A stretch of 5,560 nucleotides of DNA, taken from positions 5,320 through 10,879 of the forward strand of contig DJRK01000105.1 in the NCBI GenBank assembly GCA_002440065.1, read 5' to 3'. Under the pieces are notes generated by a model that was given only the letters and a program-made list of their open reading frames with translations, made no database searches and was not told the DNA's origin. Below, piece after piece: positions 1 through 5,271 of the stretch. The translations under genes and the position numbers were made by a program. Source of the stretch: Atopobium sp. UBA6362 (GTDB taxonomy: Bacteria; Actinomycetota; Coriobacteriia; Coriobacteriales; Atopobiaceae). Positions within the stretch are counted from its first letter, which is position 1, and each line of letters begins with the position of its first letter.

Positions 1-26
1 GCCCACAGTGCCCATTCTCTGTAAAT

Positions 27-53
27 GCGCCGCCGCATCGGCGCCGCGCGCCG
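27..53. repeat. Small alternating GC-rich inverted repeats upstream of ppaC
   Basis: GCGCCG (27-32) can pair with CGGCGC (39-44), and the same CGGCGC can instead pair with GCGCCG (48-53). Two mutually exclusive 6-bp hairpins are therefore possible, directly after a TAA at 22-24 in frame 1. They could be remains of a terminator for an unseen upstream gene or chance structure in GC-rich DNA. There is no T tract after either stem, so I rate this low. Confidence 0.25.
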
Positions 54-58
54 GCCCG

Positions 59-85
59 TGGCACAATGCAAGGTTAGGTACTAAC
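59..85 (+). promoter_or_regulatory. Putative extended -10 promoter and start-site dyad of ppaC
   Basis: TGG (59-61) directly precedes CACAAT (62-67), the layout of an extended -10 element (TGn plus hexamer). No convincing -35 hexamer lies 16-18 bases upstream, where the DNA is nearly all G/C. A perfect dyad, GTTAG-gta-CTAAC (73-85), begins five bases after the hexamer and would cover the start site, so it could be an operator, but no regulator is known. The predicted leader is about 35 bases and contains GGAGGA (98-103) before the ATG at 108. The icd promoter at 5211-5219 has a very similar box. Confidence 0.45.
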
Positions 86-107
86 AGCTCGTCCAACGGA
101 GGACCGA

Positions 108-1775
108 ATGCCCGAGGCAATCCGCAAGGTCAACGTCATTGGCCACCTCAACCCCGACACCGACAGCATCTGTTCGGCGATCGCCTACGCTTATCTTAAG
201 AACACGCTCGGCAAGACCGACATCTACGAGGCCCGCCGCGCCGGCGCCGTCAACCGCGAGACCGCCTACGCGCTCAAGCACTTCGGCTTCGACGAGCCGC
301 AGCTCATCACCACCGTGACCCCGCAGATCAAGGACTGCGAGATCCAGAAGCAGGACGGCATCGACGCCGGCACCTCGCTCTTCGGCGCGTGGACCCTCAT
401 GCGCGAGACCAAGACCGACACCCTCTGCATCACCGACGAGGACAACAACCTGAACGGCCTCATCGCCGTGAAGGACATCGCCAACGCCAACCTCGACGTC
501 TTCGACACCGAGGTCGTCTCGGCGTCCAAGACCTCCTACAAGAACATCGTCTCGACCCTGAACGGCGAGATGGTCCTGGGCGACCCCGAGGCCACCGTCA
601 CCGAGGGCAGCGTCCGCGTGGGCACCACGCCCGAGATGATGGAGGACACCGTCAAGAAGGGCGACATCGTCCTGGTGACCAACCGCTACGAGACCCAGCA
701 GTTCGCCGTCGAGTGCGAGGCCGGCTGCATCATCGTCTGCTGCGGCGCCCACGTCTCCCCGCAGGTCATGGCCTCCGCCGAGCGCCACGGCTGCGCCATC
801 GTCGCCACCCCGTACGACACCTACGCGGCCGCCCGCCTCATCTGCATGTCCATCCCGGTGAGCGCCAAGATGCACCGCGAGGGCATCGTCAAGTTCTCCG
901 TGAACACCGCCGTCGACGAGGCCAAGAAGACCATCGCCCAGAGCCGTCACCGCTTCTTCCCCGTCATCGACGAGGACGGCAAGTACGCCGGCCTCGTGAG
1001 CACCCCGACGCTGCTCACCGCCAAGCAGAAGCACGTCATCCTCGTCGACCACAACGAGCGCAGCCAGGCGGTCGAAGGCCTCGAGCAGGCCGAGATCATG
1101 GAGATCATCGATCACCACCGCATCGGCTCCATCGAGACCGCGGCGCCGGCGCTCTTCCGCAACATGCCCGTGGGCTGCACGAGCACGATCATCTACCAGA
1201 TCTTCCAGGAGAACGACGTCGAGATCCCGGCGAACATCGCCGGCCTCATGCTCTCGGCCATCATGTCCGACACGCTCGCGTTCCGCTCCCCCACCTGCAC
1301 CCCGATGGACGTCAAGGCCGGCGAGGCCCTGGCGGCGATCTGCGGCGAGGACATCCCCACCTACTCCGACGCCATGTTCGAGGCGGGCGCCGACCTCACG
1401 GGCCGCACCGCCGACGAGGTCTTCCACCAGGACTTCAAGATCTTCTCCCGCGGCAACGCCAAGTTCGGCGTGGGCCAGGGCAGCTTCATGACCGAGAACT
1501 CCCGCAAGGCCGCCGAGAAGCTCGTCGGGCCCTACCTCGCCGAGGCTGCCGCCAATGAGGAGCTCCCGATGGTGTTCTACATGTTCACCGACGTGAAGTC
1601 CTCCACGACCGAGTTCCTCTATTACGGCGAGGGCGCCGAGGACGTCATCCGTCGCGCCTTTGGCGTCGAGGTCAAGGACGACATGGCCGTCCTGCCGGGC
1701 GTCGTCTCCCGCAAGAAGCAGATCGTGCCGCCGCTGATGGCCACGTTCCAGAAGATTTCTGAAGAGCAGGCGTAG
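108..1775 (+). CDS. ppaC: Manganese-dependent inorganic pyrophosphatase, family II, with CBS and DRTGG regulatory domains
   Basis: Cytoplasmic enzyme hydrolysing pyrophosphate to two phosphates, which pulls nucleotide, amino-acyl-tRNA and nucleic-acid synthesis forward. The 555 residues have the order seen in CBS-type family II enzymes. The N-terminal DHH-phosphoesterase motif GHLNPDTDS (12-20) gives metal ligands His13, Asp17 and Asp19. A first CBS half lies at about 72-130, a DRTGG-type domain at about 145-250 and a second CBS half at about 262-305. The DHH domain then resumes with Asp314 (VDHNE), Asp335-His336-His337 and Asp388 (SDT). The C-terminal DHHA2 domain carries the substrate-binding SRKKQ motif (534-538). 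All expected catalytic residues are present. Family knowledge: CBS-pyrophosphatases are inhibited by AMP/ADP, and DRTGG-containing ones are activated by diadenosine polyphosphates, so this enzyme probably senses adenylate state. GGAGGA ends four bases before the ATG, supporting this start. Strong C/G third-position bias suggests high expression. Confidence 0.96.
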   Translation: MPEAIRKVNVIGHLNPDTDSICSAIAYAYLKNTLGKTDIYEARRAGAVNRETAYALKHFGFDEPQLITTVTPQIKDCEIQKQDGIDAGTSLFGAWTLMRETKTDTLCITDEDNNLNGLIAVKDIANANLDVFDTEVVSASKTSYKNIVSTLNGEMVLGDPEATVTEGSVRVGTTPEMMEDTVKKGDIVLVTNRYETQQFAVECEAGCIIVCCGAHVSPQVMASAERHGCAIVATPYDTYAAARLICMSIPVSAKMHREGIVKFSVNTAVDEAKKTIAQSRHRFFPVIDEDGKYAGLVSTPTLLTAKQKHVILVDHNERSQAVEGLEQAEIMEIIDHHRIGSIETAAPALFRNMPVGCTSTIIYQIFQENDVEIPANIAGLMLSAIMSDTLAFRSPTCTPMDVKAGEALAAICGEDIPTYSDAMFEAGADLTGRTADEVFHQDFKIFSRGNAKFGVGQGSFMTENSRKAAEKLVGPYLAEAAANEELPMVFYMFTDVKSSTTEFLYYGEGAEDVIRRAFGVEVKDDMAVLPGVVSRKKQIVPPLMATFQKISEEQA

Positions 1776-1793
1776 CTCTCCACCATCGCGTTC

Positions 1794-1898
1794 AGCCGGG
1801 ACCCCTTCTTCATGCTCAAACAGTCCTGTTCGCACGCGGGCCACATTAAGTGGCCCGCGGCTCATGCGGAAACTGCGCGTGAAGAAGGGGCCCTGGCT
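1794..1898. repeat. Long imperfect inverted repeat (105 bp) between ppaC and trmB
   Basis: Arms 1794-1815 and 1877-1898 pair over 22 positions with one A-C mismatch (1801/1891) and two G-U wobbles (1798/1894 and 1813/1879). Inside, 1829-1834 pairs with 1865-1870 (one wobble). A perfect 10-bp stem, 1835-1844 with 1850-1859, closes on the loop ATTAA. The transcript could thus fold into one long rod starting 19 bases after the ppaC stop. It may be an elaborate terminator or 3'-end stabiliser. It also has the form of a MITE: terminal inverted repeats and a TTC triplet outside each end (1791-1793 and 1899-1901), though a 3-base match can be chance. No transposase is present. The pairing is read directly from the sequence; the role is unknown. 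Confidence 0.6.
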
Positions 1899-1901
1899 TT
1901 C

Positions 1902-1929
1902 CCCGGCGAGACGTTGCCGGGATCTTCTT
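1902..1929 (+). terminator. Probable terminator hairpin downstream of ppaC
   Basis: CCCGGC (1902-1907) pairs with GCCGGG (1916-1921). A G-U pair and an A-U pair extend the stem to 8 bp, closing on a GACG tetraloop (1910-1913). The tail ATCTTCTT (1922-1929) is T-rich but interrupted, as in weak intrinsic terminators of GC-rich bacteria. The next nine-base string, CTTCTTGGC (1924-1932), recurs exactly after the terminator hairpin at 5163-5171. It probably ends ppaC transcription before trmB, perhaps helped by the preceding long inverted repeat. Confidence 0.5.
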
Positions 1930-1980
1930 GGCGGGAGTTTTTGGTTCAGCGTTTTTCTTACTCGTAGATCGGATGGAACT

Positions 1981-2817
1981 GTGCACGGACTGCATGCTCG
2001 GCTGCCTAAGAACTTCGTCCTGGAGGAGAGGCTCGAGAAGTACCGGGACGCGATCGAGCCCGACCCGTACAACTGGGCAGGCCGCTGGGCCGCGGCGTGC
2101 GCGCCGGCGGGGGCCGAGCCGTTCCGCGAGGTCCGTCTCGACCTCGGCTGCGGGAAGGGCTCCTTCACCGTAGAGGCGGCCCGTCGCGAGCCCGACGTGC
2201 TCTTCATCGGCATGGACTCCGAGCCCATCTGCATCGCCTACGCCGCCCAGCGCGGCTACGAGAGCGGCCTTCCGAACGTCGTCTTCGTCCCGGGGACGGG
2301 CATGCGCATCCGCGAGATGTTCGCCCCCGGCGAGCTGGGCGTCATTTACCTGAACTTCCCCACGCCCTTCCCGCGCAAGCGCGATTCCGCGGGTCGCCTC
2401 GTGAACCTCGAGCGCCTCATGGACTATCGGGAGGTTCTCCGCGACGGCGGGGAGGTGCGGCTGCGCACGGATAGCCAGCCGCTCTTCGACTTCGCGCTCA
2501 CCCAGATCCCCCTCGCGGGCTACCGCATTTCTTGGCAGAGCCGCGACGCCCGAGCCGAGCACCCGGACGACCCCCTGAGCGAATACGAGGTGCGCCTCTC
2601 AGCCCAGGGCGCCCGCGTGAACTCCTACATCGCCGTCCCGGGCCCCGCGCCCGTAAACCCCGTCCAGACCGCCGAGATGAGCCTCGCCGCCTACATCCCC
2701 GACGACCTGGGGACCTTCGACGGCTACGCGCCCCACGGCATGCAGGGCACGATCCAGAACCTGCGCAACCGGGCAAAGAAGGACGGCGGCGACTGGTCGC
2801 GCGGGATCACGCTCTAG
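1981..2817 (+). CDS. trmB: TrmB-like tRNA (guanine-N7-)-methyltransferase with altered active-site motif
   Basis: Rossmann-fold SAM-dependent methyltransferase of the TrmB family, which makes m7G46 in the tRNA variable loop. From GTG 1981 it has 278 residues. The frame stays open back to an ATG at 1864, but that stretch overlaps the hairpins, has non-coding third-position composition and would precede the usual TrmB N-terminus; GGATGGA (1971-1977) lies just before the GTG. Visible motifs: SAM loop DLGCGKG (54-60), IGMD (76-79, usually IGIE), YLNFPTPFPRKR (123-134), RTD (162-164) and SEYEVR (200-205, matching TxYExK/R). The family's (S/P)DPW becomes PTPF, so the proposed catalytic Asp (Asp144 in E. 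coli, from memory) is Thr128. The acidic residue of the 'DA' SAM-site motif aligns to Thr106. Residues from about 219 form a C-terminal extension absent from B. subtilis TrmB. Membership is clear; whether it methylates tRNA is not. Confidence 0.85.
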   Translation: MHGLHARLPKNFVLEERLEKYRDAIEPDPYNWAGRWAAACAPAGAEPFREVRLDLGCGKGSFTVEAARREPDVLFIGMDSEPICIAYAAQRGYESGLPNVVFVPGTGMRIREMFAPGELGVIYLNFPTPFPRKRDSAGRLVNLERLMDYREVLRDGGEVRLRTDSQPLFDFALTQIPLAGYRISWQSRDARAEHPDDPLSEYEVRLSAQGARVNSYIAVPGPAPVNPVQTAEMSLAAYIPDDLGTFDGYAPHGMQGTIQNLRNRAKKDGGDWSRGITL

Positions 2818-2874
2818 GACGTCACCATTTGGTTCCCATAGCGAGGCGCGCGGGGCGGGGCGGCCGCCAGAGGG

Positions 2875-2896
2875 TATAAGGTAGAGGTTCAAAACC
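2875..2896 (+). promoter_or_regulatory. Putative -10 element and small dyad before the DUF3825 gene
   Basis: TATAAG (2875-2880) is a good -10 hexamer in an otherwise GC-rich 96-base spacer. It would start transcription around 2887, leaving a leader of about 27 bases with GAAAGG (2900-2905) as Shine-Dalgarno before ATG 2914. The bases 16-18 upstream are all G/C, so there is no recognisable -35. A short dyad GGTT-caa-AACC (2886-2896) begins five bases after the hexamer, the same spacing as the ppaC dyad. No terminator is seen between trmB and this gene, so read-through from trmB is also likely. Confidence 0.4.
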
Positions 2897-2913
2897 ACGC
2901 GAAAGGTCCAACC

Positions 2914-5001
2914 ATGCCTCAAATAAAGCCCGGCCACCGCCTCTACCTTTACCGCCTCTTCAAGCAGGAACTCGGCTGCGGGAAGCAGACCGCGCTCGCA
3001 CGCGCGGCGGAGGTCCTCGAGCAGGACGGCTTGGCGCCCGAGGACCTGGGCTGCTCCGATGCGCGCCAGCTCTTTGAGCAGCTCGCCGAATGCGTGAAGG
3101 TCACCGTGTTCAAGAAGGGCGCGATCTTCGTCACGCTGCAGGCGAACGCCGACTACGACCGCGCGCTCGAGAAGGCGGCGTCGGGCAAGCCGAGCGCTGC
3201 CGAGAAGGCCGTGAGCAACGGCAAGTCATGGAAGAGGAAGCGCGGCGCGAAGGAGCTCAAGCCGCTCCGGCCGAAGCACATAGAGAAGAAGCCTGAGAAG
3301 GTCGAGCCGGAACCGGTGAAGGAGCAGCCGGTTGAGAAAGCCGAGACGAAGACCGAGACGGCGGTTGCGGCCGCGACTCCGGCCGCGCGCGAGCCTCCTG
3401 CGGAGACACCGGTTGCAAACGAGCCCCAGGTAGCGGCTGCATCGGCGCCGGAGCACGAGCCTGTCGCCGGGCCCGAGCAGCCGAGCGCCGAAGCTGGGGT
3501 CGAAGCCGAGCCCTTGAGCGAGCCGACCGAGGCCGAGGACAAGTCGGCTGACGCCGATGCCGCACGTAAGGCCGAGGCCCCTGAGGCGCCGGAAGCGCCC
3601 AAGCCCGACCATGAGCCGCCCATCAAGTTCACTATCACCTACACGCCGGAGCCGCCGGCGGCCCCCGAGCCTGAGCCGGTGAACGAGCCGAAGCCAAAGG
3701 CCGAGGCCCAGGGCCCGGCCAACGCCAAACCCAAGCTCGAGGCCGAGTCCAAGCCGACCCAAGCCCAACCAAAGCCCGCCGCGCAGCACGCGCCTGCGGC
3801 CCCCGAGCCGCCCAAGCCGCAGCCTGAGCCCAAGCCCAAGCCCGTCCCGGCACCTTCTGCCCCGGATTCTGCCCCCGTATCAAAACCCGCCGTGCCGCAG
3901 AAGCCCGAACCGGCTCCCGCGCACGCCCCGAAGCCCGCTCCAGAGCCTGCCCCGACCGCCGGCCCAGCCGCCGCCCCCGCTCCGGCCCCCGTCCCCGCAA
4001 AGAAGCCCGCTCGCGCCCACAACGACCTCCCGCACGACTTCTACGCCGAGGTCCGCTGCCCCGACGAGCACCTGAGCGCGCTCTGCCAGCTCCTCCCCCT
4101 CGACGTCGACCCCATGGCCACGCTCGAGGAGGACTTCCGCATCGCCCGCTCGACCGGCAAGCTCCGGGGCACGCGCAGCTCCGTCACCTTCCCCCTGCGT
4201 TTCCAGCGCGGCAACGGCAAGCCCGTCATCGTGAAGCTCCGCCGCTCGGCCACGCCCTTCGCGGGCAAGCACTGGGCCCTCGCGGGCATCGAGGCCGACT
4301 CCCCCGAGGAGGTCGGATTCGGCGCGCTCGAGCGCAAGGCGGCCGGCCCTTGGGCTGCCTTTGCGAACGACGACCAGCTCAAGCATGCCGTGAGCCCCGA
4401 GGACGAGCTCGCCCAGAACGTTGTTCTCGGCTCCTGGGACGCGCTTCTCTCTGAGCTCGCCGGCCTCGCCGCCCCCGAGGACTGGGGCAAGAAGAACGGT
4501 CTTCTTCGCGAGTACCTGGCGATGCGCTGGCGCCGCGCGAAGCGCCAGAAGCTCATCTCGATGGCCGACGACGGCTCCTCGGCCGCGTTCGACACCGGGC
4601 TTCTGACCGCGGGCGGAGAGCCGATCGGCGCCATCCTCGAGCCGCACGACGGCGACATCATCTGGGAGCTCACGTGCTTCTCGGTGAACGCCGCCGCGCG
4701 CCCGGCCGCCTGGCCGCAGATGCCCGCGACCGAGCAGGTCGCCCAGGCCCTCCTGTCTCAGGACGACCCCGAGCTACGCCGCTGCGCCCAGCTCGTCTCG
4801 CGCAGCCCGCGCGCGGCGACGCAGGCGTACGACCCGGTGAACGAGGCCGTCTACGTGCTCGTTCCCGCCCGGGGCGGCGCCCTCGCGCTCGACTTCTCCA
4901 CGCCGGGCGCGCCGCGCGTCGTGGGCACGGCCACCCTCGCCGACGCCTTCGCCTGCGCCCGAGCCGTAAGCTCAGACCAGCCCGCCTGGCTCCGCGCCTA
5001 G
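2914..5001 (+). CDS. DUF3825 domain protein with N-terminal winged-helix-like module and long Pro/Ala/Glu/Lys-rich linker
   Basis: A 695-residue soluble protein of unknown function, with no signal peptide or membrane segment. Residues 1-88 look like a compact helical/winged-helix module (helices near 10-20, 26-37 and 49-60, then strands near 61-75) that resembles an OST-HTH/LOTUS RNA-binding domain; this is by eye only. A basic patch with WKRKR (106-110) follows. Residues about 120-370 are a low-complexity linker of PEP, PKP and PAP units, interrupted by a strand-like IKFTITYTPE (237-246). Residues 371-462 form a beta-rich module I do not recognise. Residues about 505-694 match DUF3825, with LAAPEDWGKKNGLLREYL (518-535), the AAFDTGLL core (557-564), VYVLVPARGGALALDF (646-661) and an ADAFACAR...PAWL end. 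DUF3825 is known alongside OST-HTH in bacterial proteins (from memory), which suggests RNA binding; substrate and activity are unknown. GAAAGG eight bases upstream supports the start. Linker codons are less C/G-ending than the flanking domains. Confidence 0.8.
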   Translation: MPQIKPGHRLYLYRLFKQELGCGKQTALARAAEVLEQDGLAPEDLGCSDARQLFEQLAECVKVTVFKKGAIFVTLQANADYDRALEKAASGKPSAAEKAVSNGKSWKRKRGAKELKPLRPKHIEKKPEKVEPEPVKEQPVEKAETKTETAVAAATPAAREPPAETPVANEPQVAAASAPEHEPVAGPEQPSAEAGVEAEPLSEPTEAEDKSADADAARKAEAPEAPEAPKPDHEPPIKFTITYTPEPPAAPEPEPVNEPKPKAEAQGPANAKPKLEAESKPTQAQPKPAAQHAPAAPEPPKPQPEPKPKPVPAPSAPDSAPVSKPAVPQKPEPAPAHAPKPAPEPAPTAGPAAAPAPAPVPAKKPARAHNDLPHDFYAEVRCPDEHLSALCQLLPLDVDPMATLEEDFRIARSTGKLRGTRSSVTFPLRFQRGNGKPVIVKLRRSATPFAGKHWALAGIEADSPEEVGFGALERKAAGPWAAFANDDQLKHAVSPEDELAQNVVLGSWDALLSELAGLAAPEDWGKKNGLLREYLAMRWRRAKRQKLISMADDGSSAAFDTGLLTAGGEPIGAILEPHDGDIIWELTCFSVNAAARPAAWPQMPATEQVAQALLSQDDPELRRCAQLVSRSPRAATQAYDPVNEAVYVLVPARGGALALDFSTPGAPRVVGTATLADAFACARAVSSDQPAWLRA

Positions 5002-5027
5002 TCGGCTACCCAATCGCAGCGCCCTTA

Positions 5028-5080
5028 ACCGGCCGTCCGCCCGCAGCGCGCCCGACCGGCCTCCGCCCGAAGCTCGCCCG
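5028..5080. repeat. Two-copy 26/27-bp tandem repeat downstream of the DUF3825 gene
   Basis: Copy A (5028-5054, 27 bases) and copy B (5055-5080, 26 bases) are directly adjacent. Both start ACCGGCC and end CGCCCG, and they differ by one inserted G and two substitutions. The next stretch (5081-5104) looks like a decayed third copy, sharing CGCCCG at matching places. No conserved reading frame runs through it, because the one-base length difference breaks phase. It is most simply a slippage or recombination duplication in the 3' untranslated region. Confidence 0.7.
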
Positions 5081-5083
5081 GCC

Positions 5084-5128
5084 AGCCGCCGCCCGTCCGC
5101 GCCCAACCAACCCAACCCACCGCCTCCA
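5084..5128. other. C-rich, G-poor tract with a G-quadruplex-like complement
   Basis: On the + strand this stretch is dominated by C and A; 5102-5121 has no G at all, with C runs of 3, 2, 3, 3 and 2 separated by one or two A. Such C-over-G segments upstream of a terminator resemble Rho-loading (rut) sites. On the complementary strand the same bases read as G runs GG, GGG, GGG, GG, GGG with T or TT spacers, a pattern compatible with a two-tetrad G-quadruplex. Both interpretations are inference; the base composition is directly visible. Confidence 0.45.
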
Positions 5129-5168
5129 CGCCGCGCGCCGTCCCCACACGGCGCGCGGCGCCCTTCTT
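5129..5168 (+). terminator. Strong GC hairpin terminator after the DUF3825 gene
   Basis: A perfect 13-bp stem, 5129-5141 with 5148-5160, all G/C except the innermost T-A pair, closes on the six-base loop CCCCAC. The tail CCCTTCTT (5161-5168) is only partly T-rich. It sits about 130 bases after the stop at 4999-5001 and ahead of the icd promoter, so it probably insulates the two genes. The following CTTCTTGGC is identical to the string after the hairpin at 1902-1921. Confidence 0.7.
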
Positions 5169-5210
5169 GGCACAGCTTGGTTAACAGGCGCGCCCCGCCC
5201 CCGCCGCTCG

Positions 5211-5219
5211 TGGTACAGT
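5211..5219 (+). promoter_or_regulatory. Putative extended -10 promoter of icd
   Basis: TGG (5211-5213) immediately precedes TACAGT (5214-5219), an extended -10 arrangement almost identical to that of ppaC (TGG-CACAAT at 59-67), with CG before it in both. The bases 16-18 upstream are G/C only, so no -35 is visible; TTAACA at 5181-5186 is too far away (27 bases). Transcription would begin near 5226, giving a leader of about 46 bases with GGAGG at 5261-5265. A short dyad CGGGC/GCCCG (5220-5224 and 5232-5236) lies just downstream. Confidence 0.45.
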
Positions 5220-5271
5220 CGGGCAAATTCGGCCCGCACGGTAGCCCGATACGGCAGCTTGGAGGCACCTT

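Noticed and set aside
1..24. Possible C-terminal end of an upstream gene (frame 1 ends in TAA at 22-24)
   Set aside because: Only seven codons are visible, so neither coding status nor product can be supported.
389..1558. A 389-codon + strand frame inside ppaC
   Set aside because: Its product is mostly Arg, His, Gly and Pro, a typical frame-shifted shadow of a high-GC gene, and it overlaps conserved pyrophosphatase motifs.
1864..1980. Upstream ATG start for the trmB frame, adding 39 residues
   Set aside because: The added stretch overlaps the inverted repeat and terminator hairpin, has AT-richer third positions, and extends beyond the usual TrmB N-terminus. GTG 1981 fits better, though this is not proven.
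81..2234. A 717-codon open frame on the minus strand covering ppaC and the start of trmB
   Set aside because: It is antisense to a clearly recognised pyrophosphatase. Its Val/Leu/Gly/Asp/Arg-rich, low-complexity product is what the reverse complement of C/G-ending codons yields.
1846..2562. A 238-codon minus-strand frame opposite trmB
   Set aside because: It is antisense to the TrmB motifs, crosses the intergenic hairpins, and has no recognisable domain or Shine-Dalgarno.
2859..2868. Perfect 10-bp palindrome GGCGGCCGCC in the spacer before the DUF3825 gene
   Set aside because: Self-complementary strings of this kind are common in GC-rich DNA; it has no loop or T tract and no supporting context.
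2886..2896. GGTTCAAAACC resembling a tRNA T-arm
   Set aside because: No acceptor, D or anticodon arm can be placed around it, and the flanks fit a promoter leader with a Shine-Dalgarno instead.
3639..4022. Gly/Ala-rich minus-strand frame resembling a structural or PE-PGRS-like protein
   Set aside because: The Gly/Ala repeats are the reverse reading of the Pro/Ala-rich linker codons of the DUF3825 gene.
3880..4647. A 255-codon minus-strand frame opposite the DUF3825 gene
   Set aside because: It is antisense to a recognised domain with strong + strand codon bias; the product is compositionally biased with no known motif.
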